Shown piece by piece: positions 12,617-23,172 of a stretch of DNA of 64,000 nt; position 1 is the stretch's first letter; each line of letters begins with the position of its first letter. The notes below the pieces were generated by a model. It was not told the origin of the DNA. It did no database searches and saw nothing but the letters and a program-made list of their open reading frames with translations. Made by a program: the position numbers and the translations under genes. Source of the stretch: Telmatactis stephensoni (lineage: Eukaryota > Cnidaria > Anthozoa > Actiniaria > Isophelliidae); contig JALIZF010001613.1 of the NCBI GenBank assembly GCA_029948255.1, forward strand, positions 186,001-250,000, read 5' to 3'.

Positions 12617-14398
12617 TTAAGGTGGCTGGACCCTATTTCGCCAGTGCGCGGGTAGTCGAATTGAAGCGGCTATTAATTGCGTTACAGAATTAAGTTGACC
12701 AAACTTTTTACGCACACCTACTACAAATGGACCAAATTTTATAATGATGCTAGTTTGGTTGAAATCGGAGCTTTTTTAACATCGAAATTGTTATACACTT
12801 GATTTGAAATTTTGCCAATTTTCTCAAAATCCAGACCTCGACGAGCAAAACGATTTATGAGACTTTGTAAATCAAATGTTTGTCTATAATGTGAGAGCGT
12901 TTCAAGAAATTCTATTAAGCCGATTTTGAGTAAAAACGGAGCAATTATTTTACTTTGAAGAAATTTAAATCCGTGGGTGCTTTACTAAAGTAATTTTATA
13001 ACCATAATTTCCCAAAGAAAACTAGCAATATTTTTGGTTCCAAATAATACCAAGGCATGGTTCTTTATTTTGTGAATATGTCATCGTATTTGCAGTTTTT
13101 GATTGCCGTTGAGACGACTGTACGTAAAGCACTAAATTGCCGCGTTTAACTCGGAATTTCGACATCCACGTTAATAATACTGTTTCTTGAAAACTAGTAG
13201 ATGAATTTTTTTTTATTTCTCGATATTGAATATTCAATCCTTTACCAGTAAGGTGTGTAAATTACAAAGGCATTGAAGTTTTTTAAGACCATTAAATAAT
13301 TTTTTAAACATTGCCATATGTGCATCTCTATTCTCCGAGTTGTTGCCGGTGTTTGATTATGCATGCCTGCATGCGTGTCGCTTTGGCACCTCGTGCAAAA
13401 AATGCAAATACATGGAAGTCTTCCAAGTTACCTGGACTGGTGAACTACTTTTCTTCGCCTTTTTAGCCTTTAATGTGTTTTCCTGCAATATTTCACTTCT
13501 CCGTTTTGTTTTTGTACAAGGAAATACCATAGTTCTAGAAACTGTAGTAAGGAACTGCTACGTACAGCGTTACTCTGGATATCACTGGCGTGACTTTCCA
13601 TGTATATTTGCATTTTTTGCACGAGGCGCCAAAGCGACACGCATGCAGGCATGCATAATCAAACACCGGCAACAACTCGGAGAATAGAGATGCACATATG
13701 GCAATGTTTAAAAAATTATTTAATGGTCTTAAAAAACTTCAATGCCTTTGTAATTTACACACCTTACTGGTAAAGGATTGAATATTCAATATCGAGAAAT
13801 AAAAAAAAATTCATCTACTAGTTTTCAAGAAACAGTATTATTAACGTGGATGTCGAAATTCCGAGTTAAACGCGGCAATTTAGTGCTTTACGTACAGTCG
13901 TCTCAACGGCAATCAAAAACTGCAAATACGATGACATATTCACAAAATAAAGAACCATGCCTTGGTATTATTTGGAACCAAAAATATTGCTAGTTTTCTT
14001 TGGGAAATTATGGTTATAAAATTACTTTAGTAAAGCACCCACGGATTTAAATTTCTTCAAAGTAAAATAATTGCTCCGTTTTTACTCAAAATCGGCTTAA
14101 TAGAATTTCTTGAAACGCTCTCACATTATAGACAAACATTTGATTTACAAAGTCTCATAAATCGTTTTGCTCGTCGAGGTCTGGATTTTGAGAAAATTGG
14201 CAAAATTTCAAATCAAGTGTATAACAATTTCGATGTTAAAAAAGCTCCGATTTCAACCAAACTAGCATCATTATAAAATTTGGTCCATTTGTAGTAGGTG
14301 TGCGTAAAAAGTTTGGTCAACTTAATTCTGTAACGCAATTAATAGCCGCTTCAATTCGACTACCCGCGCACTGGCGAAATAGGGTCCAGCCACCTTAA
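12617..14398. mobile_element. 1.78 kb near-perfect palindromic (foldback) element with TTAA ends
   Basis: Two arms of about 800 bp are inverted copies (12617-13417 and 13596-14398). Paired positions sum to 27015, shifting to 27013 nearest the centre because of a 2 bp indel. Roughly 175 bp of unpaired centre lies between them. The outer ends read TTAAGGTGGCTGGACCC and its complement, so TTAA occurs at both borders. That fits the TTAA target duplication of piggyBac or Kolobok-type transposons; the inner GGTGG end is unlike the usual piggyBac CCC end. Identical ORFs (13022-13237 minus and 13778-13993 plus) are mirror images of unknown significance. No transposase was seen. Confidence 0.85.
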
Positions 14399-16325
14399 GT
14401 ACTGTACACTATTATTTAATGTATGTTTTCAAACTGGTTGACTAGTGTTTGAATTGATACAACAAGTTTTAAGTGTACAAGTACATGTTATTGAAATTTA
14501 TTTCTTTTAACTCAAACAGTCTTTAATATAGCATTGATTACTGATCATATAAAACTAATTGATTAAAGTTTGTTCAGAAAAAGATATGAATCACACCCTG
14601 CATGTGGCGACTAAAGAATACTTGACAAATATCTGATACATTACATTGTAATGTATTCATTTACAGAGAATCTGACAAAGAATTGTTGTTTTGGTTCATG
14701 TGCATCAATATCTGTGAACTAATGAGAGTAGTTTGTAAAGAAAGCAAAATTTCGATTCACCAGAAATGCAACTTATCTTCTTGTAGCCTGAATTTCGACC
14801 TTTTGCATAATTGTTATCACAGTTTCGAGCGATGCGAGCACACAACATCGATGAAAAACTCGTAAAAGAACATCCCCTTCCCCGAGAACATAACACTTAG
14901 CATTTCGTGACCGTAATATGTACACTTCGAGAAACATAAACCACTCCGCGATGTTCGTTGTAAATAACAATGGATTAACTTCGAAAAAACAGCTGAATCT
15001 TAGTTAAAACTCATGTTGTCCGCGACGAACCCTGACCACGAGGCAAAAAATATTTTCCTCTTAAAATGCAGTCGCGGGGGGAGGCGGGTGCGCTAATGGA
15101 AGAACTTTCAAAATCGAGATTTTTGCTGACATATCACGCACAGGAATCCGGCAAGATCTATATACTGCTTGACAACAGTAGTTTCGGACCTGATATGTCA
15201 GTTCGTTAGAAATTGATCCAATTACCAACGGTGTTTTTAAACGCAACAGTATAATAACCTAACTGACAGATATGATATCTCTGTCAGCAAGCAATTCTTT
15301 TTGGTGACTGGCTGGGCATGTGACAACATTTCCTCAAAGTTTCGTGATCACACTTTTCATTGTAATTGAGTAATTGCCATGAGAGCCACCATACATGTGG
15401 TCACCAGACGTCGGTGGAAAGTTCCAAGGTTACATGTCTTATGCTAAGAATATCATATGTATTTATTGTTCATAGGACCAGAAACAGTGAAACAGGATAA
15501 AACGGTTCCCGGGACTAAAGAGATCACCGGGACAATTGAAAGACGTTTTACAAGGACTAACTCTGGAATTGAACAAGGTACAGCAAGGACTGTGAAGTCT
15601 TACTTGGTCGTTAATACTGATTGTTCTTGGGTTTGTTTCTTAAAACTAATAGAGAAACGGTGCGGTTTTTGATACTACAGGGACTACACAATATTTTCTC
15701 TCAAATATTTCTGTTCTTTGTTATAGACTACATTAGAGAGACCACAAGGAACCTATTTACTAAGGCTGCTTGCTGGTATACAAACACTGGCATCTTAGAA
15801 TCTGCTGTCTAATATTGTCTCGTTTGCAGAAAACTGCTGCTGAAGAGGGACTCATTATAAGAGGACTAATTACGGTTACGGCAAACAACAAGGCATTCAC
15901 TATTCCTAAACCAGACATCACAAAAAAATCTGATATGTGGAGTTAGAGCAAAGAACTCAGGAGGAGTTTGCTGTTGTTAGCAGATTAGATATATAGTAGG
16001 AAAGTATATAAACACTGACACTGGCATCTTAGAACCTTCTGCCTTATCCAAATGGACAGGACAATGCTGGGAGTGGAGATTCCATAATTTATTCCACACA
16101 AATTGTTTCGTCAGTTCAGTTCGATTCATATAAAACGTTAGTCAAATTTGCATTTGTTTCAGTTGGTTACTGATATTGGCAGTCTAAGTTCCTGCTAACC
16201 AGAAACGAATAGGAAATTACTGGGGTTGGAGATTCCAAAGTTTATTCTGAACCAATTTTGCTAGCACTAGTTCATAGAAAGACCTCAAATTTACAACAAT
16301 CTGAGTTAATGCAAAAACTGACAAG
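14399..16325. other. Upstream region of the 16.3 kb GPCR
   Basis: No gene was recognised. Two diverged local duplications are visible. One has acactggcatcttagaa at about 15783 and a similar copy at about 16019. The other has ggagattccataatttattc near 16075 and a similar copy near 16228. A stretch at 15473-15580 is bounded by AG and GT and stays open, so it could be an untranslated or coding exon, but it matches nothing I know. Confidence 0.4.
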
Positions 16326-17291
16326 ATGAATGAGTCGGTGCAATCAGTCAATGGATCCCTTAATGGTGGTGATATGTACCTCAGCAAAATAACAGGCGTC
16401 ATCATTGGTCTGTCCGTATTTGGTGTTCTCATCTTTGCTGCAAATTTCCTTGTGTTTGTTCTGGTTTTCAAAGAAAAATCGCTGCGAAGGAAGTCGAATT
16501 ATTTCCTAATCAGTCTAGCTGTATCAGATATTTTGTCCGGACTAGTTGGCATTCCTTTGGTTGCGATTTGTAATTCATTTGGTCATGATTATTGCATTGC
16601 AATGGACATGTCAAACAGGTCTTTGGCAATTTCCACAATCTTGCACTTGCTGTCGGCCACCGTGGAAAGGTACATCAAAGTGCTGGCGCCCTTGCACTAT
16701 AAGACATTGGTAACCAGGCGACACGTGCTACTCATTTTGGCTGGAATTTGGTTATTCTCGTTGACGACGCCCATGATTGAGCTGGCATGGGACAGAAAAA
16801 TGGAGAAATCGAAGATATACACGTTTGTGCTGCTGTGCTGCTTTGTCATCGTACCTTTGATAATCATGACCTTCATAACAGCCCACATCTTCTATCTTAT
16901 CAGACAACAAAAGAAGCGATTCAGAAACCTCTCCAACAGAAACACTGCCGAGAAACAAAGAAAACGTAAGCAAGCAGAACGACGAGCGACGATCGTCTAC
17001 TCTGCAATGTCCATAAGCTTTGCAGTGAGCTGGCTTCCATATTTCTTGCTCTCCCACCTGTCTGATACCAAAGAAGGATTTAGTATTCCTTTGGGAGTCT
17101 CATTTTTGCTCGTATTTCTGAAGTTTAGTTCAGGCTTGGTCGATCCACTGTTGTATACCTTCTTCAAGACTGATTTCCAAGTTGCCTTAAAAGCCACAAT
17201 CTCCTTTTCCTCAGAGAGGAATACTGAAGTTAGAATACCATTGACCACGATGCAATCCATGCAGAAGCAACACAGAGATAGTTCAGACTGA
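16326..17291 (+). CDS. Rhodopsin-like (class A) GPCR, adenosine/amine-receptor-like
   Basis: This is a complete single-exon receptor of 321 residues. The N-terminus has two candidate N-glycosylation sites (NES near residue 2, NGS near 10). TM1 is about 22-50, TM2 has SLAVSDILSG, and TM3 ends VERYIKV (an E/DRY motif). TM4 contains a Trp-rich GIWLF, TM5 the VIVPLII proline, and a long basic third intracellular loop of KR-rich sequence follows. TM6 has SWLPYF (the CWxP position) and TM7 has DPLLY in place of NPxxY. Helix 8 begins FFKTDF. It is a plasma-membrane G-protein receptor with unknown ligand. The broken gene at 48356-49389 is a paralogue with the same TM6, TM7 and helix 8 signatures. The start is the first in-frame ATG preceding TM1. 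Confidence 0.9.
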   Translation: MNESVQSVNGSLNGGDMYLSKITGVIIGLSVFGVLIFAANFLVFVLVFKEKSLRRKSNYFLISLAVSDILSGLVGIPLVAICNSFGHDYCIAMDMSNRSLAISTILHLLSATVERYIKVLAPLHYKTLVTRRHVLLILAGIWLFSLTTPMIELAWDRKMEKSKIYTFVLLCCFVIVPLIIMTFITAHIFYLIRQQKKRFRNLSNRNTAEKQRKRKQAERRATIVYSAMSISFAVSWLPYFLLSHLSDTKEGFSIPLGVSFLLVFLKFSSGLVDPLLYTFFKTDFQVALKATISFSSERNTEVRIPLTTMQSMQKQHRDSSD

Positions 17292-17487
17292 TTCACAAGA
17301 AACAGTACTAATCCTTTTTTGAGGTTTAAGGGATATTTTGCATCATATTCCACAAAGGATATTTTGCATCATATCCCTCTCCAAAAGATTTTGCTTCATC
17401 TAAATAAGAGACACATATCATATCCTAGAGTGGAACAACTTTCTGGTGCGTCACCCTTGTGAATTCCACATGCTTCTTGTATGGAAG

Positions 17488-17558
17488 AGTTAAATACCGA
17501 GAACCGTAGGCCCTCGGGATGTATATGGATAAAAGCCGAGGTTCGAGGTATTTAACTG
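17488..17558. repeat. Short inverted repeat
   Basis: agttaaataccgagaacc and gaggtatttaact face each other across about 40 bp, giving a small foldback of unknown origin. Confidence 0.45.
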
Positions 17559-17640
17559 TCTTATTATGTGATTGAAGAGCAATATTAACGAACTTCGTGA
17601 TAACACACAAAACGTTTTTTTTTTGTTGAGAAGATTCCAT

Positions 17641-17710
17641 CAGTTAGCTCAGTAGTATAGTGGATAAAAGCGAGTATATTGCAGAAGGTCTCGGGTTCAA
17701 CTAATCCCAG
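17641..17710 (+). mobile_element. tRNA-like sequence, probable SINE head
   Basis: An A-box-like TTAGCTCAGTAGTATAG and a B-box-like GGGTTCAACTAATCCC are spaced as in a tRNA, but stem pairing is poor and no anticodon arm is convincing. I read it as a decayed tRNA-derived SINE and not a functional tRNA. Confidence 0.35.
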
Positions 17711-18204
17711 TCATTGATCAAAGACTTTTTTTCACCAGAAAACGCTACTTAGTACATTTCTAATTAAGAAAATTTCTAAGTTTCGGTGTCCACACACAGA
17801 TCATCTAAGAAAGTATGGGACGAAATTATAAATGCAAGGATATATTTATTAGATAAACCCCGGGAATTATAAATCCAAGCGATTTATCTAGATAAATCCC
17901 GGGGAAGATCTAGATAAAACCCTTGAATTCATAATGACCGGGGATATAAGTGATATAAACCCCCATGAATAACAAAGAAACCCGACTGATCAATCATAAT
18001 TATTATAATCCTTCACACGCTTCTCGTATATATATCTCTCTCTCTATATATATATATAGTCCATGTACATGTCTCCATAGGTCGTCACTAGGGTCTCTTT
18101 TTGTAAGTGGTAGGCTAGGTGGTATAGCATATAGATATTTATTATATGTATCATGAGAATTTCATTGAATAAAGCCAGTGTGTAGAAAGCTATACGCTAT
18201 ATTT

Positions 18205-18265
18205 TCACATGTGAAAAACAGCGATATGTCCAATCAGCGTCGCGTATAGCACTTTTCACATGTGA
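18205..18265. promoter_or_regulatory. Paired palindromes plus CCAATCAG upstream of the Crypton
   Basis: Two copies of the perfect palindrome TTTTCACATGTGAAAA are centred at about 18209 and 18260. CCAATCAG lies between them, 15 bp after the first TCACATGTGA core. The pair sits about 105 bp upstream of the recombinase ATG. The same arrangement, in reverse orientation and with different palindrome flanks, recurs at about 21300-21380. It could be promoter elements (E-box-like CACATGTG, CCAAT box) or recombinase binding sites; sequence alone cannot decide. Confidence 0.55.
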
Positions 18266-18369
18266 AAAATATAACCAATCAAAATATCTCAAAGAGCTAA
18301 TCAGCCAATGAGAGGCAGATTTTAGTTGATGTTTAGCACTTAAATGGCTTCCGAAAACTAGTCTGAAAA

Positions 18370-19672
18370 ATGGCGGAAGCATCTTCAAGATTTGTTTCTG
18401 TTGATTCTTCTGTAGAAGAATTCATAAATCGTCAACAAAACAAAAACACTCTCAGCAAAACGCAAAGAGATATTACATTGTTGGAAAAGTTTTTGAGTTC
18501 AAATAACGAACGAAAGAATATAGAAGAGATTGAGCCAAAAGAACTTGACAACTACATCGCTAACTTTCTCCTTCAAGTAAGAAAGAAAGACGGAGAACAG
18601 TATGAGCCCTCATCACTGAGGGCTTTCATTTCAAGTTTTGACCGATACCTTCGAAAACACGACTACTCCTCAACTATCATCGAGGGCAAAGAATTCAAGA
18701 AAACGAAAGAAGTTCTCGTTGCAAAGCAAAAAGAGCTCAAGAAAGCAGGGAAGGGAAACAAACCCAACGCCGCTCGTATTCTGACTGACGAAGAGGTGGA
18801 CATTCTTTACGGCCAAGGGTTACTCGGCTGCTCAACTTCAGAGTCGTTAATTAACACCCTCTGGTTAAACAATACTCAGTTCTTTGGGCTAAGGGGCTGC
18901 CAAGAACATAGAGACATGCGATGGGGGGATATTGTTGAAAAAACTCAGCAGATGGCAGCTTGTATTTGGAGTACAACGAGAGGCAAACGAAGACGAGGAC
19001 AGGCGCCGATCCGAAAGATTCACGGAAAGTCAAACCAAAAATGTTTGCAGTTCAAGGCAGTGAAAGAAATCCTCTTCAGGCCTATCAGCTCTATGCTTCT
19101 AAGAGACCAGAGGATATGAGAAAACCCGACAGTCCATTTTATTTATCAATCATACCAAAAACGCTGAATCCACAAAACCTTGGTTCAAGTCGGCTCCAAT
19201 GGAAGTCAATAAACTTAACTCGCTAATGAAAACAATGGCAATGAAAGCTGGATTGAATGCTGAAAATCTCACCAACCACAGCGGCAGGAAAAGGATGATT
19301 CAGAGACTTAATAACGAAGGTGTACCTCCTACACATATCATGCAAATCTCCGGTCACAAGAATATTCAAAGTCTGAATAACTACAGCAGCCTGTCAGAAC
19401 AACAACAGAGAAATATCTCCGATATTTTAAGCTACCAAGGACCATCTTCCAGCTCTCAAACAAGTGTTTCAAATGCTTTGACAACGAATACAAGCAATAC
19501 AGTACAAAATGAAAGATTACAGCAACCCTTAGCTTTATTTCAAGCAGCCACAATTCAAGGAGGAACATTCAATATCTCCATGAACGCCTTGAATCAAAGT
19601 CCAACTTTGTCAATTGTGAAGTCTCCGAAGAAACCTCGCCGTCACTTTCTCATTGAATCTGATAGCGAATGA
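18370..19672 (+). pseudogene. Crypton tyrosine recombinase (DUF3504-type), two frameshifts
   Basis: The ORF opens with an N-terminal core-binding-like region. FGLRGCQEHRDMRW then supplies the first catalytic arginine of the R-H-R-H-Y set. Frame shifts near 18940-18980, continues through PDSPFYLSIIPK, shifts again near 19178 within the WFKSAPMEVNKLN block, and resumes with NHSGRK (the H-xx-R box). SGHKNIQSLNNYSS follows, giving the second histidine and the nucleophile tyrosine. The tail is Gln/Ser-rich. The same fold occurs in Crypton-derived host genes such as ZMYM2-4 and QRICH1. Because the breaks are two and the active residues remain, this looks like a recently dead transposon gene rather than a domesticated one. 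Confidence 0.8.
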
Positions 19673-19861
19673 CTTTCAGTTTGAAAACTGTTTGAACGAA
19701 AAAACTGCAGAATTAGTAATTTTTATTGTTAGGCTTTTTGTACGTATTTTTTTAAGTACGAACCGACTTTCATTTGACTTTGAAGTCGGTCATCGATTGA
19801 TTTGAAATTAGCCTTGCAGTCTTTGAAAGTATACTTTTTGTATTTATATTGCTTTTTGTAC

Positions 19862-20098
19862 AAATTCTCATAGCACATATAATAAAGAGATAACTTCATA
19901 GAAAGTTATTTTATATTTGGCTTTTCGTCCTTAATTCTAATTACCAAGCGAATTTTAAGCTTAATACTGAGTTATTTTTGTTTGTTTACTTGTTTTTAAT
20001 GAGTTTTGAAGCCTTTCTAAGTTTTCTTTTATTGCTTTATTCGATGAAATTCTCATGATACATATAATAAACATATTACTTCATAGAAAGTGCCTTGT
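19862..20098 (+). repeat. Direct repeat in the Crypton 3' region
   Basis: aaattctcatagcacatata at 19862 and aaattctcatgatacatata at 20047 begin two copies of about 50 bp. Both run into acttcatagaaagt, which is also the outer arm of the following hairpin. This suggests a tandem duplication of the element tail. Confidence 0.65.
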
Positions 20099-20220
20099 AC
20101 AGGTTTATACTCACTCGTTGTTTGTGTAAAACACTCACTCGCTCGTTCCTCGCTCGTTCGTGTTTTGACACAAACAACTCGTGAGTATAAACCTGTACGC
20201 GGCACTTTCTATGAAGTAAT
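20075..20220. repeat. Long hairpin at Crypton 3' end
   Basis: The arms begin attacttcatagaaagtgcc and pair across 146 bp, with paired positions summing to about 40295. The tip is rich in cgctcg/cgagcg. Hairpins with the same kind of CGAG-rich tip occur at 20907-21067, 27268-27393 and 32665-32815. Confidence 0.8.
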
Positions 20221-20906
20221 CTCTATATATGTATATAATTAACTAGTTAATGAAAGCAGAGCTTTATATTTGAGAAAGATCAACATAATCAGTCATCGGT
20301 TTTCTATAAAGGAGGTTTTACGACAGTGTGTGCGGTGTAATTCTGTAGGCAAAATGCTATGCTACTAGTTATCTTGCATAGGTGCTCAAAATAGATAAAA
20401 ATCATTGGTAATGCAGTAGATTGAAGTGAAAGAGGTTGATGCTCTTTAAACTAAATATATCATTCGCCGTTCACATTTCTAAAGGATTAAAAGTTTATAG
20501 TAAAGCAGATGCCCAAGCTCAAAATAATGCCGTAATAAAGATAGGGTTTAATTTAGACGAGATTTTCAGTAACAGATTAAGAAGGATCAAATTTTGCCAT
20601 TTCCAAAGCGAGCGGGGAACTGAATTCAAGTCTGCACCGCAAAGCATGCATGTGTTTGACTGGACAGATGCACCATATTTATTTATGAGAATGTCTCGAC
20701 ATTCGCAATGATGTGTTCCTGGATTTACTAATAGTTCCAGTAATGTGCCACATTTTCCATATTATGTAATTCTGAAAGATAAATATTAAGTCACTATTCA
20801 AAGATGCTATCGATCTTTTCGTCTGTTCCGGCCAAACAACCATGCATGCTTTGCGGTCATATTTTGCAAATTGTGCATATCTATACTAATTTTTTTCAAA
20901 CCAGAT

Positions 20907-21390
20907 TGATAAATAGAGGATATTACACGGTGGCGCGAAGATATGGAGTTTATCTTCGAGTGGAAAGAAATATTTCACGAGTGAGCGCAGCGAACGAGTG
21001 AAATATTTCTTTTCACGAGAGGATAAACTCCATATCTTCAAGCCGCCGTGTAATTTTCTTTTTATCATATAATTACTGAGATTTTAAGAAAAAGAGCTGA
21101 ACATGCAACAAATAGTGCACCAAAGAACGAAATAAAAATGTCAACTCGGCCGTTTTGGAACTGAAGTTTTACTGAAATATCACAAGGCTTATACTTTAAT
21201 TACATGCTACAAATGAGCTAAAGTATTATTTTTGGTTTCTCTTTGTTCTGCCATGTTGGCACTACTATATTAGCTTGAATGGCGGGAAAATCAACCTGAT
21301 ATCATCACATGTGATGATATCGAAATCCTGCGCTCTGATTGGTTGTTTTTGATATCATCACATGTGAATGATATCAATGGCCGATACCCT
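20907..21390. mobile_element. Short element: hairpin plus paired palindromes
   Basis: A hairpin at 20907-21067 has outer arms with tgataaa and attacacgg, inner arms gaagatatggagtttatc, and a tip cgagtgagcgcagcgaac. About 230 bp further on, gatatcatcacatgtgatga and a near copy flank CTGATTGG. Read on the minus strand this is TCACATGTGA, 15 bp, CCAATCAG, 20 bp, TCACATGTGA, the same order as upstream of the Crypton (15 bp and 18 bp). I infer a non-autonomous relative of the Crypton in minus orientation. Confidence 0.55.
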
Positions 21391-21569
21391 CTATATTTGC
21401 GCGCTCTATTGTGTTGATATCGAAGTAAGTATATGATAAACTCGTTTTTCAAAAGAGATCATAATTTATCAGAAGTCCAATTTATTAAACAAGCTTTTTC
21501 CTCTCCAGAGAGAGTATATTTTATAGGTCAAATACAATATTTGGTCGAAAAGGTAGATCTTTCTAGCAA

Positions 21570-22018
21570 GGTTGGAAGATAACATAATTGGATTTCTTAA
21601 AATTTCAACTCAGTTTACCGATATTTTCTAGAGGCCAAAGAAAAAATCTTGCTGGCATAGACAATACTGGTATCGTCAGCAAATAAATGAAAATTAAAAG
21701 AAAATTATTGCTTAGAGGAACTAGTGCTCCAATAGGCGACTAGCATTATTGGGTCACATACTTCAACTACCAAAATGATTTGCCTATTTTCTTTTGTAAT
21801 GTAATTAGTACTTACTAATTGTTTACTGTTCTCAAGAGGGAATAAAAATCTGAATAACAAAGAAAACCGGTAAGGCTAAAGCATTCTAGTAGTTGTAGTA
21901 AAATAACGCCATCATGTAATTCTATATAAAGCAAAAAGAGGAGTGGTCCCAGTAGTGAGTCTAGAGGAACTCCGGCGCACTGCGTTTGTCTCCCGATCAG
22001 AGTTATTGTAATTGACAT
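21570..22018 (-). pseudogene. LINE reverse transcriptase relic interrupted by a MITE
   Basis: On the minus strand the segment 21925-22010 reads AGVPLDSLLGPLLFLLYI, equivalent to the GVPQGSxLGPLLFxxYIND block of LINE reverse transcriptases. The segment near 21670-21690 reads HLFADDTSIVY, the catalytic F/YADD block. A MITE at 21730-21921 separates the two. No other domains remain. Confidence 0.65.
21730..21921. mobile_element. MITE, same family as 29363-29553
   Basis: Inverted ends contain aactaccaaaatgatttgcc and the complement actacaactactagaatgc. The interior includes cttttgtaatgtaattagt and gaataaaaatctgaataa, both shared with the copy at 29.4 kb. The right terminus is eroded. It sits inside a LINE relic. 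Confidence 0.7.
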
Positions 22019-22871
22019 ATTAAATACATCTGAAAGTTATTGACAGTTTGTTTTGAGCTTTTATGAATCTGTATAGGACATAAAAACAAGTCAGTGACAA
22101 ATTTGTTGTTTGTGATCTCTTCCTCCTCTCACAGTTATTTACATTTTCCATGATATTAACATTGAACGCTTTCCTTTTGTCAGGAATTCCATAAATAGTG
22201 ATTAAACGATCCATCTAGAAAAACTCATGAGTTTCATCAACAATACTGGCAATTTAGGAGCCAGTACAAGTTGAATAGGCATAGGGTGCAGCCTTGTAAG
22301 AGAGATGTCCATGGCTCGACTCCCGTCATCGTGTAATTCCTACATCCTCGTTTCGACTCTCTAATCTGTGTGGCTCATTGTAGAACGGAGCGCTGATGCA
22401 GGAAGAGGTACATCGGGAGCGCACCATATCCTAGCGGAGGATCATTTTAGCGAAAAGCGGCACGAACAGTTACTGCGCATGTAGTGAAATCTCCGTAATG
22501 GACAATTTAAACGTCAAGTTAATCAAGGTGGTCGCTTGTAGGTGAGGTGGCCACCTACGAAATAAAGCACCATGGGAGGGGGGGGGGAGGGGAGTCTACA
22601 TTTTAAGTCATATGTTAACTGATATTAACTCTTCCCAATTCTCTTCAACCACGAGCCATGCACAATCTATCATGCAGTTTATTGCTTTTAAAGTGTCTAT
22701 GAAGCGGATTCATTTCTTTTTGAATAATTCTGAAACGTCAAGAGTTAAAATTGACGTTTTGGTTGCTAAAGATTGACCAGTAGTATGGTGGATAGTAACT
22801 AAAGAAAGGCATGCTTTAAGAGATGAAAAAATGTTTTCTCCCTGTAAAGTAATGATCAGTGGCAATAATTA

Positions 22872-23172
22872 CAGTGCGACGCACCTAACCTTGGCCATCC
22901 AATTAATTTTTTTACAAGATGTTCAACGAGGCATATTAGGCCAAAAATGAGACTAAAATCAATATCGCTGAGGTAAAGGTTCGAATTTTGAGAAGAAATT
23001 TCGCCAAATTATTTCAACTTGGCATGTTTTTGGTCGTTTATGTTTCAAATATAAATAATATCTTTGTTGACACGACTTTGACCTCACGTGACAATGTAGA
23101 AATTCTCGTTCACTGATTGGCTAACTTGTAAAAAAAATTCATTGGGTGGCCACGGTTAGGTGCGTCGCACTA
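22872..23172. mobile_element. Mariner-like MITE with TA target duplication
   Basis: Terminal repeats CAGTGCGACGCACCTAACC and TAGTGCGACGCACCTAACC face inward, extending imperfectly to about 50 bp. TA flanks both ends, as in Tc1/mariner elements. The centre is non-coding. Confidence 0.7.

Larger units (their letters stand above)
18180..20225 (+). mobile_element. Decayed Crypton (tyrosine-recombinase) transposon
   Basis: The inferred element runs from the paired palindromes at 18205-18265, through a broken tyrosine recombinase gene, to the hairpin at 20075-20220. Cryptons lack classical terminal inverted repeats, so the ends are my estimate from module positions. An intact enzyme would cut and join DNA through a tyrosine intermediate. 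This copy is inactive because of two frameshifts. Confidence 0.65.

Noticed and set aside
13340..13687. 115-codon ORF across the centre of the long palindrome
   Set aside because: It reads out of one arm, across the spacer and into the other arm; a by-product of the inverted repeat.
18360..19680. Domesticated host DUF3504 gene
   Set aside because: Two frameshifts and flanking element-like modules favour a dead transposon gene over a host gene.
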